NCBI GenBank assembly: GCA_964550175.1
Contig: CAZJXP010000001.1
Span: 682,001-746,000 of the forward strand
Length of the DNA: 64,000 nt
Direction of reading: 5' to 3'
Origin: DSQK01 sp964550175
GTDB lineage: Archaea > Nanobdellota > Nanobdellia > Woesearchaeales > ARS49
This document shows positions 50,032 to 58,984 of the stretch, in pieces. The notes under the pieces were generated by a model. It did not search any database. It saw only the letters and a list, made by a program, of their open reading frames with translations, and was not told the DNA's origin. Within the stretch, counting starts at the first letter, position 1. Every line of letters starts with the position of its first letter. The translations under genes were made by a program, and so were the position numbers.

Positions 50032-51078
50032 TTATTTACTTTTGGTCATGCCGGCGTACGTCAGCATTTCATCATGGAGGACTTCGAGCTTGACATTCGC
50101 GCGCTTGAACAGCTCGCGGGTCTTCTGGGCGCCGTGGTAGCGCTTGTCAGCTACGACTCGCGCGATTCCCGCGGTGATGATGAGCTTCGCGCAGACATAG
50201 CAGGGCTCCATGCGCACATAGATTGTTCCACCGTTGATTGCGATGCCGTGCTTCGCGGCCTGTGCAAGTGCGTTCTGCTCGGCGTGCGTTGTTCGGATGC
50301 AGTGCATCCTCGGCTTCCCGTCGTCTCCGATGACTTCCTGAATCTCGTGGCCGACCTCATCGCAATGCGGGACCCCTTTCGGTGAGCCGACGTAGCCGGT
50401 CGCGAGAAGCTGTTTGTCCTTGACGATGACCGAACCAGCACGTCCTCGGTCGCAGGTCGAACGCTTCGCGACTTCGTTCGCGATGTTCATGAAATACTCG
50501 TCCCAGCTCGGCCTCGGGAGCGCGAGCTTATGCCCCCAATCGTCGATGAACTTGTCAATTTTCTTGTGGAGCTGCTCTAACGTGCCGTCGTTCTTGATTA
50601 CGATTCTTGCGAGCTTGACGGTTCGGTTGAGCTGCTGATGCGAGGGATTGTCGTGGTTTTCCTGCTGCTCGCATCTTTTCAGGTCGTTCGCGGTCTTTAT
50701 TTTCTTATCTTCCGGCTTGTTTCTTGCCTTTATTCTTTCAAACCGGACGCCGAACGGCGCATCGATGCACAACAGGATGAAGTCTTTTCGTTTCTTTAGT
50801 TCTTCAACCTCGTGCGGGTTTCTGATGCTGCTGATGACAAAATTCTTGTCGGCGTCGATCTTCTTTATCGCGCGCTCGCCTAACACTCCCGGCCCGAACT
50901 TTTCTCTCAACTCGTTCCCGAGATTGATGAGATTCTCCCTGGTCACCTCTGTTCCCCGAACCTTCGCTTCCTCGCGGATCATGTCAGAAAGAGAAAAATG
51001 GCCGTATCCCTTGGACATCAAGTAGTCGGCGACCGTGTCCTTGCCGCTGCAATACAAGCCTGTGAGCCCGATAAGCAT
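50032..51078 (-). CDS. Fused nucleotide kinase and dCMP deaminase
   Basis: A 348-residue two-domain protein. Residues 1-180 are a P-loop kinase-like domain (GLYCSGKD at 7-14) resembling dephospho-CoA or nucleotide kinases, with VISSIRNPHEVEEL in the middle. Residues 190-348 form a zinc-dependent dCMP deaminase: His265-Ala-Glu267 and Pro292-Cys293-x2-Cys296, plus extra Cys209, Cys239, His244 and Cys260 that may bind a second zinc as in phage T4 dCMP deaminase. It would make dUMP for ThyX. Leaderless from TTTAA at 51101-51105. Confidence 0.9.
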   Translation of the reverse strand: MLIGLTGLYCSGKDTVADYLMSKGYGHFSLSDMIREEAKVRGTEVTRENLINLGNELREKFGPGVLGERAIKKIDADKNFVISSIRNPHEVEELKKRKDFILLCIDAPFGVRFERIKARNKPEDKKIKTANDLKRCEQQENHDNPSHQQLNRTVKLARIVIKNDGTLEQLHKKIDKFIDDWGHKLALPRPSWDEYFMNIANEVAKRSTCDRGRAGSVIVKDKQLLATGYVGSPKGVPHCDEVGHEIQEVIGDDGKPRMHCIRTTHAEQNALAQAAKHGIAINGGTIYVRMEPCYVCAKLIITAGIARVVADKRYHGAQKTRELFKRANVKLEVLHDEMLTYAGMTKSK

Positions 51079-51245
51079 GGATTTTCAATTCTCCTGTTGC
51101 TTAAATGGATTCTGCGTCGCAGAAGTAGAGGTTAGAAACGCATCGTTATTGACGACAAATTTCGTCTTTATAAACTTCTGACCAGTCAAGAATACACGTT
51201 GGATGACAATAATCGATTTAAGTATGGGTTGAGAGAAAAATCGAT
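51079..51245. promoter_or_regulatory. Divergent promoter region of the pyrimidine genes
   Basis: Minus-strand CATTTAAGC (about 51100-51108) drives the kinase-deaminase gene; plus-strand GATTTAAG (51215-51222) is 26 bp from the dCTP deaminase ATG at 51246. A third box, CTTTATAAAC (51166-51175), lies between and could serve either direction with a longer leader. GACGA and TCGTC form a short inverted repeat beside it. Confidence 0.5.
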
Positions 51246-52397
51246 ATGGGGGAGTTCGTAAAAAACAAATATGGCGTGCTACCGCGCCAGGAACTTCTCG
51301 ACGCATTTGATTGCGGAATGCTCAGTTCTGAAACGGATCCAAAATCATATATGCAGCCCGCGAGCGTCGACATTCCGCTCGGCGAACGAGTCATTCGTTT
51401 AAAATCATCGTTTTTGCCCGATAATAAGATAGGGTCCGTTGAGGCAACCATTAAAAAATTGAGTCGTGATGAATTTTCTTTAAATGAGCTTGTTCCCAAA
51501 GCGTTAGTTCGCGGACAAACCTATCTTGCCGAATTGGATATGGAAGCTAACTTACAGAAAAATTATTCTGGCACGCTTAATCCAAAAAGCACAACCGGAC
51601 GAGCGGACTGTCTCACGCGGGTTATTGTCGACGGCGTGCGCAATTATGATACGGTGTCGGAAGGAAAGGGGCGAAAATTCTGGCTTGAAATCACTCCCTT
51701 GAGCTGGGACGTGAAAGTGACCAAAGGCCTCGCACTTAATCAGTTGCGATTATCCTACGGCGAAAATCCGCTTGATGAAGGAGCATTAGTCATGGCATAC
51801 ATGAAGACTCCGTTGCTTATCGACCCGGAAGGACAGACCATACCCATTGAAAAAGCGTGCTTCAAGCGAGGCGGGCTGGAAATGACCGTTGACCTCGATG
51901 CGGATATTGTAGGGTATAAAGCGAAAAGAAATTCGCTCCTCGAGTTCAATCTTAGCGCGGAAAAAGGGACGCTTGCGGAACAACAAAACAAGTTCTTTGA
52001 GCCGATTGAGCGCCCGAAAGATGGCGAGCTGGTTCTTGAACCCGATACGTTCTACCTGCTCGGCACGCGTGAAAAAGCGGTGATTCCCGAGGGTCTTTGC
52101 GGCACATTGCGGGCGTACGATCCGGCATCGGCCGAAGGACGCGTTCATTACGCCGGTTTCTTCGATCCGGGCTTTTGCGCGCACGCAACATTGGAAGTCA
52201 GACTCAATCATTTACCGTTCTTGATCAAGGATGGACAGCCCATCTGCGTCTTGCAGTACGAACGCATGAAGGACATTCCCCGCGACGAGAACGGCGAACC
52301 AAAGCTCTATGTGGGGAATTACCAGGACCAGCCGAGAGGACCTAACTTGCCGAAACAGTTCGGCGTGCGGAAAGTAGAAGCGGGAAGTTTGAGGTGA
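51246..52397 (+). CDS. Two-domain dCTP deaminase
   Basis: A 383-residue member of the long 2'-deoxycytidine triphosphate deaminase group, in which two dUTPase-fold domains are joined. Domain 1 includes YMQPASVDIPLGERV and PKSTTGRADCLTRV; domain 2 has TFYLLGTREKAVIPEG, AGFFDPGF and LIKDGQPICVLQYE. It turns dCTP to dUTP, feeding dTMP synthesis. The double form is best known from bacteria. First gene of a three-gene operon with thyX and tmk. Confidence 0.9.
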   Translation: MGEFVKNKYGVLPRQELLDAFDCGMLSSETDPKSYMQPASVDIPLGERVIRLKSSFLPDNKIGSVEATIKKLSRDEFSLNELVPKALVRGQTYLAELDMEANLQKNYSGTLNPKSTTGRADCLTRVIVDGVRNYDTVSEGKGRKFWLEITPLSWDVKVTKGLALNQLRLSYGENPLDEGALVMAYMKTPLLIDPEGQTIPIEKACFKRGGLEMTVDLDADIVGYKAKRNSLLEFNLSAEKGTLAEQQNKFFEPIERPKDGELVLEPDTFYLLGTREKAVIPEGLCGTLRAYDPASAEGRVHYAGFFDPGFCAHATLEVRLNHLPFLIKDGQPICVLQYERMKDIPRDENGEPKLYVGNYQDQPRGPNLPKQFGVRKVEAGSLR

Positions 52398-52402
52398 ACA
52401 GG

Positions 52403-54109
52403 ATGACAGGAACACTAGCCCCATTAGTCAAGCACAGAGAATATTCTGAGCCTGAAAAGGTTGTGCTGAATCATTTTTTCACTAACACGGACAAAAACAT
52501 CTATTGCCCAACCGAGCATATGCCCTCTCCTGTCTGGACATTCCTTGTCGGCCAATACAGCAGAACGCCAGTTTCAATGCGCGAGCGCTTCATCGACATC
52601 TTTGACATGATGAAATCGCGCTCGGAGAAAGGAGATTGGCCAAAGAATGAAACCGTGACCGTCGAGCAGGCTGCCGACGCCATCGGCGCAGGCAAGCACG
52701 TTCCGCTCTCGTTCTTTTTTAAGACCGCGGAGAATTTCCTCGCGAAATGGGGCGTGCAGTACGGCCACAACTCGCTCAAGGACGCAGATATCGTGCGTGT
52801 CGCAATTGAAGGAGTGACGCAGACAGCGACTAACTTCATTGAGATGCCTGACCCTGAATTGGGCGCATACCAGGAAAAATCAACCAGATACATTCCATTC
52901 AGCAAGGATGACGTTGTCATTCCGCCGAGATTGGCGAACTCCCATTTTGGTCAGCGCATCAAGGCGTTGAATGACCAGCGTATGGAAACTTATGAGCGTT
53001 GGACGCCGATATTCAGGCAATGGCTCGCGGAAAACGTGGTGCTGCGAAAGGATCACAAGACTGATGCCGCGCACAACGGCACGCTCACCGCGCGCACGTT
53101 CGACACGATGCGATACTTCCTTCCGTTGGGGCTGACGACGTCGCTTGGCGCAACATGGCCGACCAGAGTCGCGGAAATACACCTCTCTCAGATGCTCAGC
53201 CATCCGACGGAAGAGATGCAGCTTATTGGCAAAAGCATCCTTGAAGAAGGCGTCAAGATTACGCCAGGTCTTCTACGCCATGTTAAGCCGAACGAATATT
53301 TCGGGGAAACGACGGCATCTATGAGTGAGTTGACGAGAAGCATTATAGATGCACAGCCCACCAAATATCATCGTGGCGACAGCACACTCAAGCATGCGAC
53401 ACTCGTCCATGCAACGCCAGGACTTGAAGACTTGCTGATTACCGGCATGCTTTATGAGTTTACGGCCAACCGTTCGTTCGCAGAACTGCAGGGCACGATT
53501 AAGGGGTTCAGCGATGCGCAGAAAGACGCCATCTTTGATGAATATCTCCGTCGACGCGGACCTCACGACCTGATGATGCGTGGCGTAAAGCTCGGCCAGT
53601 TCACATTTGATTATTTCATTGACCACGGTGCGGCGCGGGATGTAAAACGTCAGCGCGTAGGTACGATGCTACACCAACGTATCGGCGCGGATGAAGGGTA
53701 TTCTTACCCTGAGTTCATGGAGCACGAACCTGACCTTGCTCAACTGAAAGCAGATTATGAAAAGCTGATGGAGACCACAAGCGAACTTTACCGCGAAGTC
53801 GATCGGGATTTCCCGAATGATTCCTGCTATATTCCATCGATGGGACACCTCGGGCGCTGGCTTCATGAACATCATGCAAGGCAAGGATCTTATGAGATCG
53901 AGCTCAGAACCCCGAGCGCCGGTCACTTTTCGTATCGACGCCTTTACCAAGAGGAATTCCGAGAAATTGAAAAAATCGCGCCGCGGTTCGCAAAATACAT
54001 CCGCGCAGTGATGGGCCAAACGTCCAGCGGACGAGCGGAAGCAGAAGAGCGTGCCGCAGCGAAAGCGGCTAAGGCACTGGAAGAAGACCGAAAGAGGGCC
54101 GCACAATGA
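52403..54109 (+). CDS. Long, internally duplicated FAD-dependent thymidylate synthase (ThyX-like)
   Basis: A 568-residue ThyX-type protein, about twice the usual length. The first half has HNSLKDADIVRVAIEGV and GAYQEKSTRYIPF (the S-x-R-Y end of the ThyX site) and RTFDTMRYFLPLGLTTS; the second has DYFIDHGAARDVKRQRVG and LHQRIG, a degenerate copy of the RHR region. So one half may be catalytic and the other structural. It should methylate dUMP using FAD, NADPH and methylene-folate. GAGGTGA 6 bases before ATG 52403 decides the start. It has a highly charged C-terminal tail. Confidence 0.85.
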   Translation: MTGTLAPLVKHREYSEPEKVVLNHFFTNTDKNIYCPTEHMPSPVWTFLVGQYSRTPVSMRERFIDIFDMMKSRSEKGDWPKNETVTVEQAADAIGAGKHVPLSFFFKTAENFLAKWGVQYGHNSLKDADIVRVAIEGVTQTATNFIEMPDPELGAYQEKSTRYIPFSKDDVVIPPRLANSHFGQRIKALNDQRMETYERWTPIFRQWLAENVVLRKDHKTDAAHNGTLTARTFDTMRYFLPLGLTTSLGATWPTRVAEIHLSQMLSHPTEEMQLIGKSILEEGVKITPGLLRHVKPNEYFGETTASMSELTRSIIDAQPTKYHRGDSTLKHATLVHATPGLEDLLITGMLYEFTANRSFAELQGTIKGFSDAQKDAIFDEYLRRRGPHDLMMRGVKLGQFTFDYFIDHGAARDVKRQRVGTMLHQRIGADEGYSYPEFMEHEPDLAQLKADYEKLMETTSELYREVDRDFPNDSCYIPSMGHLGRWLHEHHARQGSYEIELRTPSAGHFSYRRLYQEEFREIEKIAPRFAKYIRAVMGQTSSGRAEAEERAAAKAAKALEEDRKRAAQ

Positions 54110-54738
54110 GCGACGGACTGTTTGTTGTATTAGAAGGCATTGACGGCTGCGGCAAGGGCACGCAGATGAAACGTTTGGCGAACAAACTATTCGACATGAA
54201 CAAGCGTCATCATGTCGTCATGACGCGAGAACCAGGACGAAGCGATTACGGTATCGAAATCAGGAAAATATTGGCGGAAACAAACGATCCTTACCAACAA
54301 GGCGTTCGGCTTGCGCAACTATTTGTTGATGACCGGCGCAGGCATGTTGAAGGAATTATTTTGCCAACACTCGCCTACGGCGGAATCGCTTTGTCCGACC
54401 GTTATAAACATTCCACGTTGACATTTCAACACGCGCAAGGCATTCCCATGGATGAACTGTTGGCAATGCATGAAGGGCTCCCCGTCCCTGACCTCACCGT
54501 GATACTTGATGTTCCTTCTGAGGTTGGAATGGCGCGAATCGGAAAGGATACGAGCCGCGAAAAGCCAGAGTCATTTGAGAAATTGGAATTTCAGGAAAAG
54601 CTTCGTTGGTTTTATCGCGGATTGTGTCTTACGCTTAAAGATGAGACCATTAAAATTATTGACGCAAATCGCAAACCAGAAGAGATTGAAATTGATGTCT
54701 TGAATGCAGTTATGCCTTATTTAGAAAAGGTAAAATAA
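54106..54738 (+). CDS. tmk: Thymidylate kinase
   Basis: A 210-residue kinase for dTMP to dTDP. P-loop GIDGCGKGTQ (11-20), TREPGRSDYG, and LSDRYKHSTLTFQ with the DR-Y motif are in order, and LDVPSEVGMARIGKD is the LID region. The ATG overlaps the stop of thyX by 4 bp, completing a dCTP-to-dTDP gene set. Confidence 0.93.
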   Translation: MSDGLFVVLEGIDGCGKGTQMKRLANKLFDMNKRHHVVMTREPGRSDYGIEIRKILAETNDPYQQGVRLAQLFVDDRRRHVEGIILPTLAYGGIALSDRYKHSTLTFQHAQGIPMDELLAMHEGLPVPDLTVILDVPSEVGMARIGKDTSREKPESFEKLEFQEKLRWFYRGLCLTLKDETIKIIDANRKPEEIEIDVLNAVMPYLEKVK

Positions 54739-54831
54739 TCACTCGGCCTTGACTTCATCTTCGTCAAAGCCCATGAGCGTTTTGTTCTTCTTGATTGCGG
54801 CGTACGAAATAATGCTCTTTCTGATATCCAC
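54739..54831 (-). CDS. Possible 30-residue protein
   Basis: A GTG-start frame encodes about 30 residues, containing KSIISYAAIKKNKTLMGF and an acidic end. It is supported by AGAGGTG 8 bases before the GTG at 54831 and by a minus-strand TATA (GTTTAAATACG near 54885-54896), which predicts a start near 54866. The same frame stays open to an ATG at 54921, but that lies upstream of the promoter. It touches tmk tail to tail. Could be spurious. Confidence 0.35.
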   Translation of the reverse strand: MDIRKSIISYAAIKKNKTLMGFDEDEVKAE

Positions 54832-55016
54832 TTCAGCACCTCTTTTTCCCGCGCTCGCGAGAGTTTGATTGAGCGCGATTTCGTATTTAAACACTATGAC
54901 GCTTTGAAGTAGAGTTTGCATCTGTCATATCAGTTGTTGCGCGGGAGTGAAGAACTTGTTTGTCGACGGAAAAACGCGAGTGTCACGGAAGAAATGGCGT
55001 TGAGTGACGCGCTTGA
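54832..55016. other. Region without recognised gene
   Basis: Holds the minus-strand TATA near 54890, which can also be read on the plus strand (CGTATTTAAACAC). Nothing else is recognised up to the end of the next gene. Confidence 0.4.
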
Positions 55017-55520
55017 TTACTTCAACGGCTTGTCCATTTCCATCAATGTCTGGAACGAGTTCGACAACAATTTTCCGTCCTTCGCGTCGAACTTGAGGTT
55101 CAACGTTTTCATGGACTGGAAAAAGAATGTGACGTTGTAGACCGTTTCCGCGTTTATCTGCTGGATGATGAAGAACTGTTTTAACACTAATTCGCGCGGA
55201 TGGTGCAGCTGGTGGTATTCGCGTGACTGCTTGAGAATTTGTTCGCTTTCAATTTTGATGTGCTTCACTTCGAGCGGTTCGATCGCGTTCGGGCTTCTCA
55301 GAATTTCCTGATTCGGGATGACCTCGACATGGAGCGCGGAAACGATGAACGTCGTGATGTTCTCCTTTTCCGCATCGTAATAGCCGAGCTGCCAGGTGTC
55401 TTGATTTGCTTCGTCAAGCAGCTTGAACGCGTGCGCCAAGAACGGCTTCGGATTTTCCTTGCGCCAAACTTTGAATTCCTTGCTCGTGTCGAGTTGTTTG
55501 GCGATATCGGCGAATTCCAT
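55017..55520 (-). CDS. Hypothetical soluble protein
   Basis: A 167-residue alpha/beta protein with no membrane segment. Starting MEFADIAKQLDTSKEF, it has hydrophobic strands around TWQLGYYD and ITTFIVSALHVEVIP and ends with NLKFDAKDGKLLSNSF. The ATG at 55520 is chosen because it is 26 bp from the minus-strand TATA CTTTTATAG (55542-55550); ATG at 55526 is also possible. No family recognised; the spacing of polar and hydrophobic residues suggests a small ligand- or protein-binding domain. Confidence 0.7.
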   Translation of the reverse strand: MEFADIAKQLDTSKEFKVWRKENPKPFLAHAFKLLDEANQDTWQLGYYDAEKENITTFIVSALHVEVIPNQEILRSPNAIEPLEVKHIKIESEQILKQSREYHQLHHPRELVLKQFFIIQQINAETVYNVTFFFQSMKTLNLKFDAKDGKLLSNSFQTLMEMDKPLK

Positions 55521-55581
55521 GGTCATTTGTCGAGAAGAGGGCTATAAAAGGTTTGCTGTGCAATTGTTCGTGAGTCGTGAA

Positions 55582-55664
55582 CTTTTTACCGGCGAATTTT
55601 GTCGTACCGCGATTGTACTTAGAATTGATACGCTAACGACTAAACAAAACGTGGCGGTAAAAAG
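55582..55664 (-). repeat. Interspersed inverted-end repeat, copy G (second subtype)
   Basis: Begins CTTTTTACCGGCGAATTTTG and ends CGTGGCGGTAAAAAG, with inverted ends over CTTTTTACCG. Read on the minus strand its right end (ACGACAAAATTCGCCGG) matches D and A, while CAAAACGTGGCGGTA on the plus strand matches copy C. It lies between two minus-strand genes. Confidence 0.75.
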
Positions 55665-55684
55665 GTTGCCGGAATTAGCAAAGA

Positions 55685-57544
55685 TTACTTTTTCTCGTAC
55701 ACAAACGCCCCATCCCAGTCCTTGGCTGGCGGATGCTTCAAGTAGAGTTCGCAGCGTTCGATGAACAACGCGCAGGACGGGTCGTTCGGTCGGATCTTTG
55801 CAGTTTCTTTGAATCCCTTGAGCGCGTCGTGGAACTTTGCCTTGAAATACAGCTCCAACGCCTTTTCGAACGACGTGACGAACGCTTGGTCCTGGTCGAC
55901 GCATAAATGATAGAGTAAAACAGGAACCTTTTTTCCCTTCACTTTCACGGCGTCGAGCTTGCGGCATAAATATTTGCCTTTGATGTGCTCGTACGTGCTT
56001 TCCGAGATGAGGATGCTGACGCCGTACTCTTTGGTGAGCCCTTCCATGCGCGAGGCAAGGTTGACCGTGTCGCCGATGGCCGTATAGTCAAACCGTTCTT
56101 CCGAGCCCATGTTACCGACTACGGCCGGGCCGGTGTGGATGCCGATGCCGATGTTCAACGACGGGACGTTGCGCTGCTTCCAATTGGCTTGCAATTCGCG
56201 AAGCGCTTTGATTTGCTCGACGGCTGTGTCACAGGCCTTCACCGCGTGGGCATCATCAAGTAAGGGGGCGTTCCACAACGCCATGATGGCGTCCCCGATG
56301 AACTTGTCAACAGTTCCTTGGTGCTTGAGCACGATGCGCGTCATCGTGGTGAGATATTCATTCAAGAGATGGACCAATTCTTCCGGCGAGAGCTTTTCGC
56401 TGATGCTGGTGAAGTCGCGTATGTCCGAGAACATGACCGTGAGGATTCTTTTTTCGCCACCGAGCGTCAACTGCTGGTTTTTTGAAAGTATTTCATCCAA
56501 CAGTTCTTTGCTCACATATTTCGAGAACGCGTCGCGCAAATACGCCCCTTTCGTTTTTTCCTCTGTGTACGCCACGCTCACGCCTGCGCCGGTGAAGACG
56601 GCGAACGCCAACGGGGCGAAAAACAGGTCGATAAGGAGGTTGAACTGGTTGAACGAGATGATGGCGACAATTGCGTAAACGACAAGCAACCCGATTGCCA
56701 ACGGGATGGCGTAATAATACTTCAGGCGCGCGATGAGAAACATGCCAGCAAGCGCGGCGAGGATGACGCCGAGCATTACAATCAGTTTGTCCGGCGCGCG
56801 CAAGAAATCATTGTTGATGATGTTTTGGAGTATGTTTGCGTGAATCTCGACGCCGGGCATAGCTTTTCCGTCCGACGTCGGCACAAAATAGTCGTCGTGC
56901 AAGTTCGGGGCCGTCGCGCCGATCAGGACAATCTTGTTCGCGAAACTGAGATTTTTTGCGAGCACGTCGTTGACGCTGACGGTTTTGAACGAATGAGGGG
57001 CATCCGCGAAGTTGATGAGCAACGTTTCTTTTTCGGTCGGAGTGGCGTAACCAGCCTGTTCCGCGATGGCGAATGAGAACGGCTTCATATCATTCGCGAT
57101 GCTCGGGTTTACTCGGCGCGTTATCCCGTCAGCGTCCCCGAGAAGGTTCACATAGCCCGTGATTGACGGGAATATCGGCAAATACGTCACTCCTTGCTGG
57201 ATTTCGGACGCTAACACGACGTTATCCATCGACTGTAACGTCGTATTCAAGAGAACATCATTCGGGCTCGGCTCAAAAAAAGAAACATCAATGCCGATTA
57301 CTTTCGCGTCATTCAGTTTCTCGAGAAGATTCGCGTGGACGTCGCGGCTCCAAGGCCAGTGGCCGATTGAGTTGATGCTCGCGTCATCGATTGCGACGAT
57401 GACGATGCTGTCAAGAACCGCGTTACCGCCGTACAGCTTGTCCGTGAGCGTGCCCCGCACGTGGCTGAACGAATCAACCTGCACGAGCAGCAGCGCAAGC
57501 GCGAGCAGCCCGAGGAAAATCCCTAGCTTGCCAACTTTAGCCAT
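55685..57544 (-). CDS. CHASE2-domain adenylate cyclase (class III)
   Basis: A 619-residue membrane enzyme. One N-terminal helix, an external CHASE2 sensor (about 30-255), three helices (about 258-330), then a class III cyclase domain (about 365-540): FSDIRDFT and KFIGDAIMALW give the two metal Asp residues, and the Lys before FIGD and the Asp in RFDYTAIGD are typical of ATP rather than GTP use; NLASRME holds the transition-state Asn and Arg. A C-terminal TPR-like tail follows. Expected to make cAMP in response to an external signal. It overlaps the FecR gene by 8 bp. Confidence 0.93.
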   Translation of the reverse strand: MAKVGKLGIFLGLLALALLLVQVDSFSHVRGTLTDKLYGGNAVLDSIVIVAIDDASINSIGHWPWSRDVHANLLEKLNDAKVIGIDVSFFEPSPNDVLLNTTLQSMDNVVLASEIQQGVTYLPIFPSITGYVNLLGDADGITRRVNPSIANDMKPFSFAIAEQAGYATPTEKETLLINFADAPHSFKTVSVNDVLAKNLSFANKIVLIGATAPNLHDDYFVPTSDGKAMPGVEIHANILQNIINNDFLRAPDKLIVMLGVILAALAGMFLIARLKYYYAIPLAIGLLVVYAIVAIISFNQFNLLIDLFFAPLAFAVFTGAGVSVAYTEEKTKGAYLRDAFSKYVSKELLDEILSKNQQLTLGGEKRILTVMFSDIRDFTSISEKLSPEELVHLLNEYLTTMTRIVLKHQGTVDKFIGDAIMALWNAPLLDDAHAVKACDTAVEQIKALRELQANWKQRNVPSLNIGIGIHTGPAVVGNMGSEERFDYTAIGDTVNLASRMEGLTKEYGVSILISESTYEHIKGKYLCRKLDAVKVKGKKVPVLLYHLCVDQDQAFVTSFEKALELYFKAKFHDALKGFKETAKIRPNDPSCALFIERCELYLKHPPAKDWDGAFVYEKK

Positions 57545-58340
57545 ACGCCGACAGTTTTTGGATTTCCTTCGTTATGTCCGCGATTTTGTTCAACGAATCG
57601 AACTGCATCGGAGACTTTGCCACGGCGTCGTCAATGTCGATTTCGCCGCGGTCGGCTTCCTCGAACTTCTGCGCGATTTCCGCGTCGTCCAGCCCATAGG
57701 TTGATTTTGCCAAGCTCACGAGAGTCGGATGTTTGTCTAATTCTTGCTGGCGTAAGAACCTCAAGGTTTGAATGGTTTGCGCAACATGTTCTTTCACGGA
57801 CGCAAGCTCTTCTGCCGTCGCGTCTCGTTCCATGCCGGCTTCCACGACTCGGCCGGCGTTGACGATGAACGTCATTCCATCAGCATCATACGACACGCTT
57901 CCTTCGCCGGTGAGCATGAACCCTTCCGCGAATTCGAAGCCAGTTCCACGGACACTGGCGACGTTGTTGCCTTCCTTGATGGAGTAAGATTCAACGCCCA
58001 ACAATTTGGTGAACGTGTTCCAGGTGCGGCCCGATTGTTGCGAAACGACTGGGTGCTCCTTGACTAATGAGTCGAGCGTGACTTGGCTGTTTTGCTCAAG
58101 ATTGAGAATGACGCTTTCATATAGGATGACTGAGGCGTGGCCGTCTCCGGTCGCGATGACGTCGCCTTCGGATAGCTTCGTGTTGCCTGAAACCGGGTTT
58201 CCGTTTACGCTAACCGCGCCGTCGTCCACGACAAGCTGCGCCTTAACGGTCGAAGAACCGGTCGCGATTAAGTACGCCGAACCAAGCCCAACAACAAGCA
58301 CCAGAATGACAATTCCAACGATCAACAATCCTTTCTTCAT
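57537..58340 (-). CDS. FecR-domain membrane protein
   Basis: A 267-residue protein with an N-terminal helix (LLIVGIVILVLVVGLGSAYLI, residues 5-25, split) and an external FecR domain at about 35-170, seen in KLSEGDVIATGDGHASVIL, LEQNSQVTL and NNVASVRGTGFEF. The last 80 residues are helical. FecR domains often sit next to CHASE2 cyclases in bacteria and are thought to pass signals or bind polysaccharide; here it probably regulates the cyclase. GGGGTG lies 9 bases before the ATG. First gene of the pair. Confidence 0.9.
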   Translation of the reverse strand: MKKGLLIVGIVILVLVVGLGSAYLIATGSSTVKAQLVVDDGAVSVNGNPVSGNTKLSEGDVIATGDGHASVILYESVILNLEQNSQVTLDSLVKEHPVVSQQSGRTWNTFTKLLGVESYSIKEGNNVASVRGTGFEFAEGFMLTGEGSVSYDADGMTFIVNAGRVVEAGMERDATAEELASVKEHVAQTIQTLRFLRQQELDKHPTLVSLAKSTYGLDDAEIAQKFEEADRGEIDIDDAVAKSPMQFDSLNKIADITKEIQKLSAYG

Positions 58341-58371
58341 GTCAACACCCCGAGCATTTTCAGGCGCATAC

Positions 58372-58381
58372 CTTTATAAAG
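58372..58381. promoter_or_regulatory. Palindromic TATA box CTTTATAAAG
   Basis: A perfect 10-bp palindrome. Its centre is 26 bp from the plus-strand ATG at 58403 (leaderless) and predicts a minus-strand start near 58350, 10 bases before the fecR-like ATG. Confidence 0.65.
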
Positions 58382-58402
58382 CTTATCTTCGTAAATAAGC
58401 CT

Positions 58403-58984
58403 ATGCGAGTGAAGTTCCAACAGCGGTGCGTCAGGTGCAGAAAGAACCTCGTGCCGATGCATTCCGGCAGGCAATTTCCCATCTGTTCCCAGTGCCAGAT
58501 GAAGGAGATCAACCAGCCTATTGAAAGCAAGAAGATGGCGAAATTCTTTGACATTCCATTGACACTTTACGAACAATCCTCGTTTTTACGCAGCATCAAG
58601 TCACAATATCTTAGATTCGGCAGTCTTACCACGGCACAACGCTCAACATTCATCAAAGTCGTGAAGGAATTGAAGGACCCGAAGCTGCAAGCCGAGCGAG
58701 CCGCCAAGCTGGCGAAGAGCAAGGAAATGCAGCTCTCCTCAAATGATGATTCTTCAAGCTCGGTGTTATTGGTCAATGCCATCAAGAATCTGCTTGAGAA
58801 AGACACGCCGACCAAGCGACGGGCGCTTCTTACCCTCCTGTCCGAATATCAACGTCAACCGATCACATCAGAGAAGTTGTTGCTCGCGGTGCACGCCCTC
58901 GCGTCGAAATCGCGCGGCCGGCCCAAGCTCCTGCTCATGACGCCTGACGAGATCAGGTACGTGTTGGCGGGACTTGAAGTATGA
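58403..58984 (+). CDS. Zinc-ribbon protein, unknown function
   Basis: A 193-residue protein with one C4 zinc ribbon at the N-terminus (CVRCRKN and ICSQC, residues 9-32) followed by a helical, Lys/Ser-rich region. Its ATG is leaderless from the palindromic TATA, and its stop overlaps the NMD3-like gene. NMD3 normally has an N-terminal zinc region; this protein could supply a similar part in trans, but the sequence does not prove it. Confidence 0.7.
   Translation: MRVKFQQRCVRCRKNLVPMHSGRQFPICSQCQMKEINQPIESKKMAKFFDIPLTLYEQSSFLRSIKSQYLRFGSLTTAQRSTFIKVVKELKDPKLQAERAAKLAKSKEMQLSSNDDSSSSVLLVNAIKNLLEKDTPTKRRALLTLLSEYQRQPITSEKLLLAVHALASKSRGRPKLLLMTPDEIRYVLAGLEV

Noticed and set aside
54916..55140. 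A 74-codon plus-strand frame
   Set aside because: Its second half is antisense to the 167-residue gene, which has a good promoter; no ribosome-binding site is seen.
28730..55664. CRISPR array
   Set aside because: The repeats are kilobases apart, in both orientations, with no regular spacers, and no cas genes are present.
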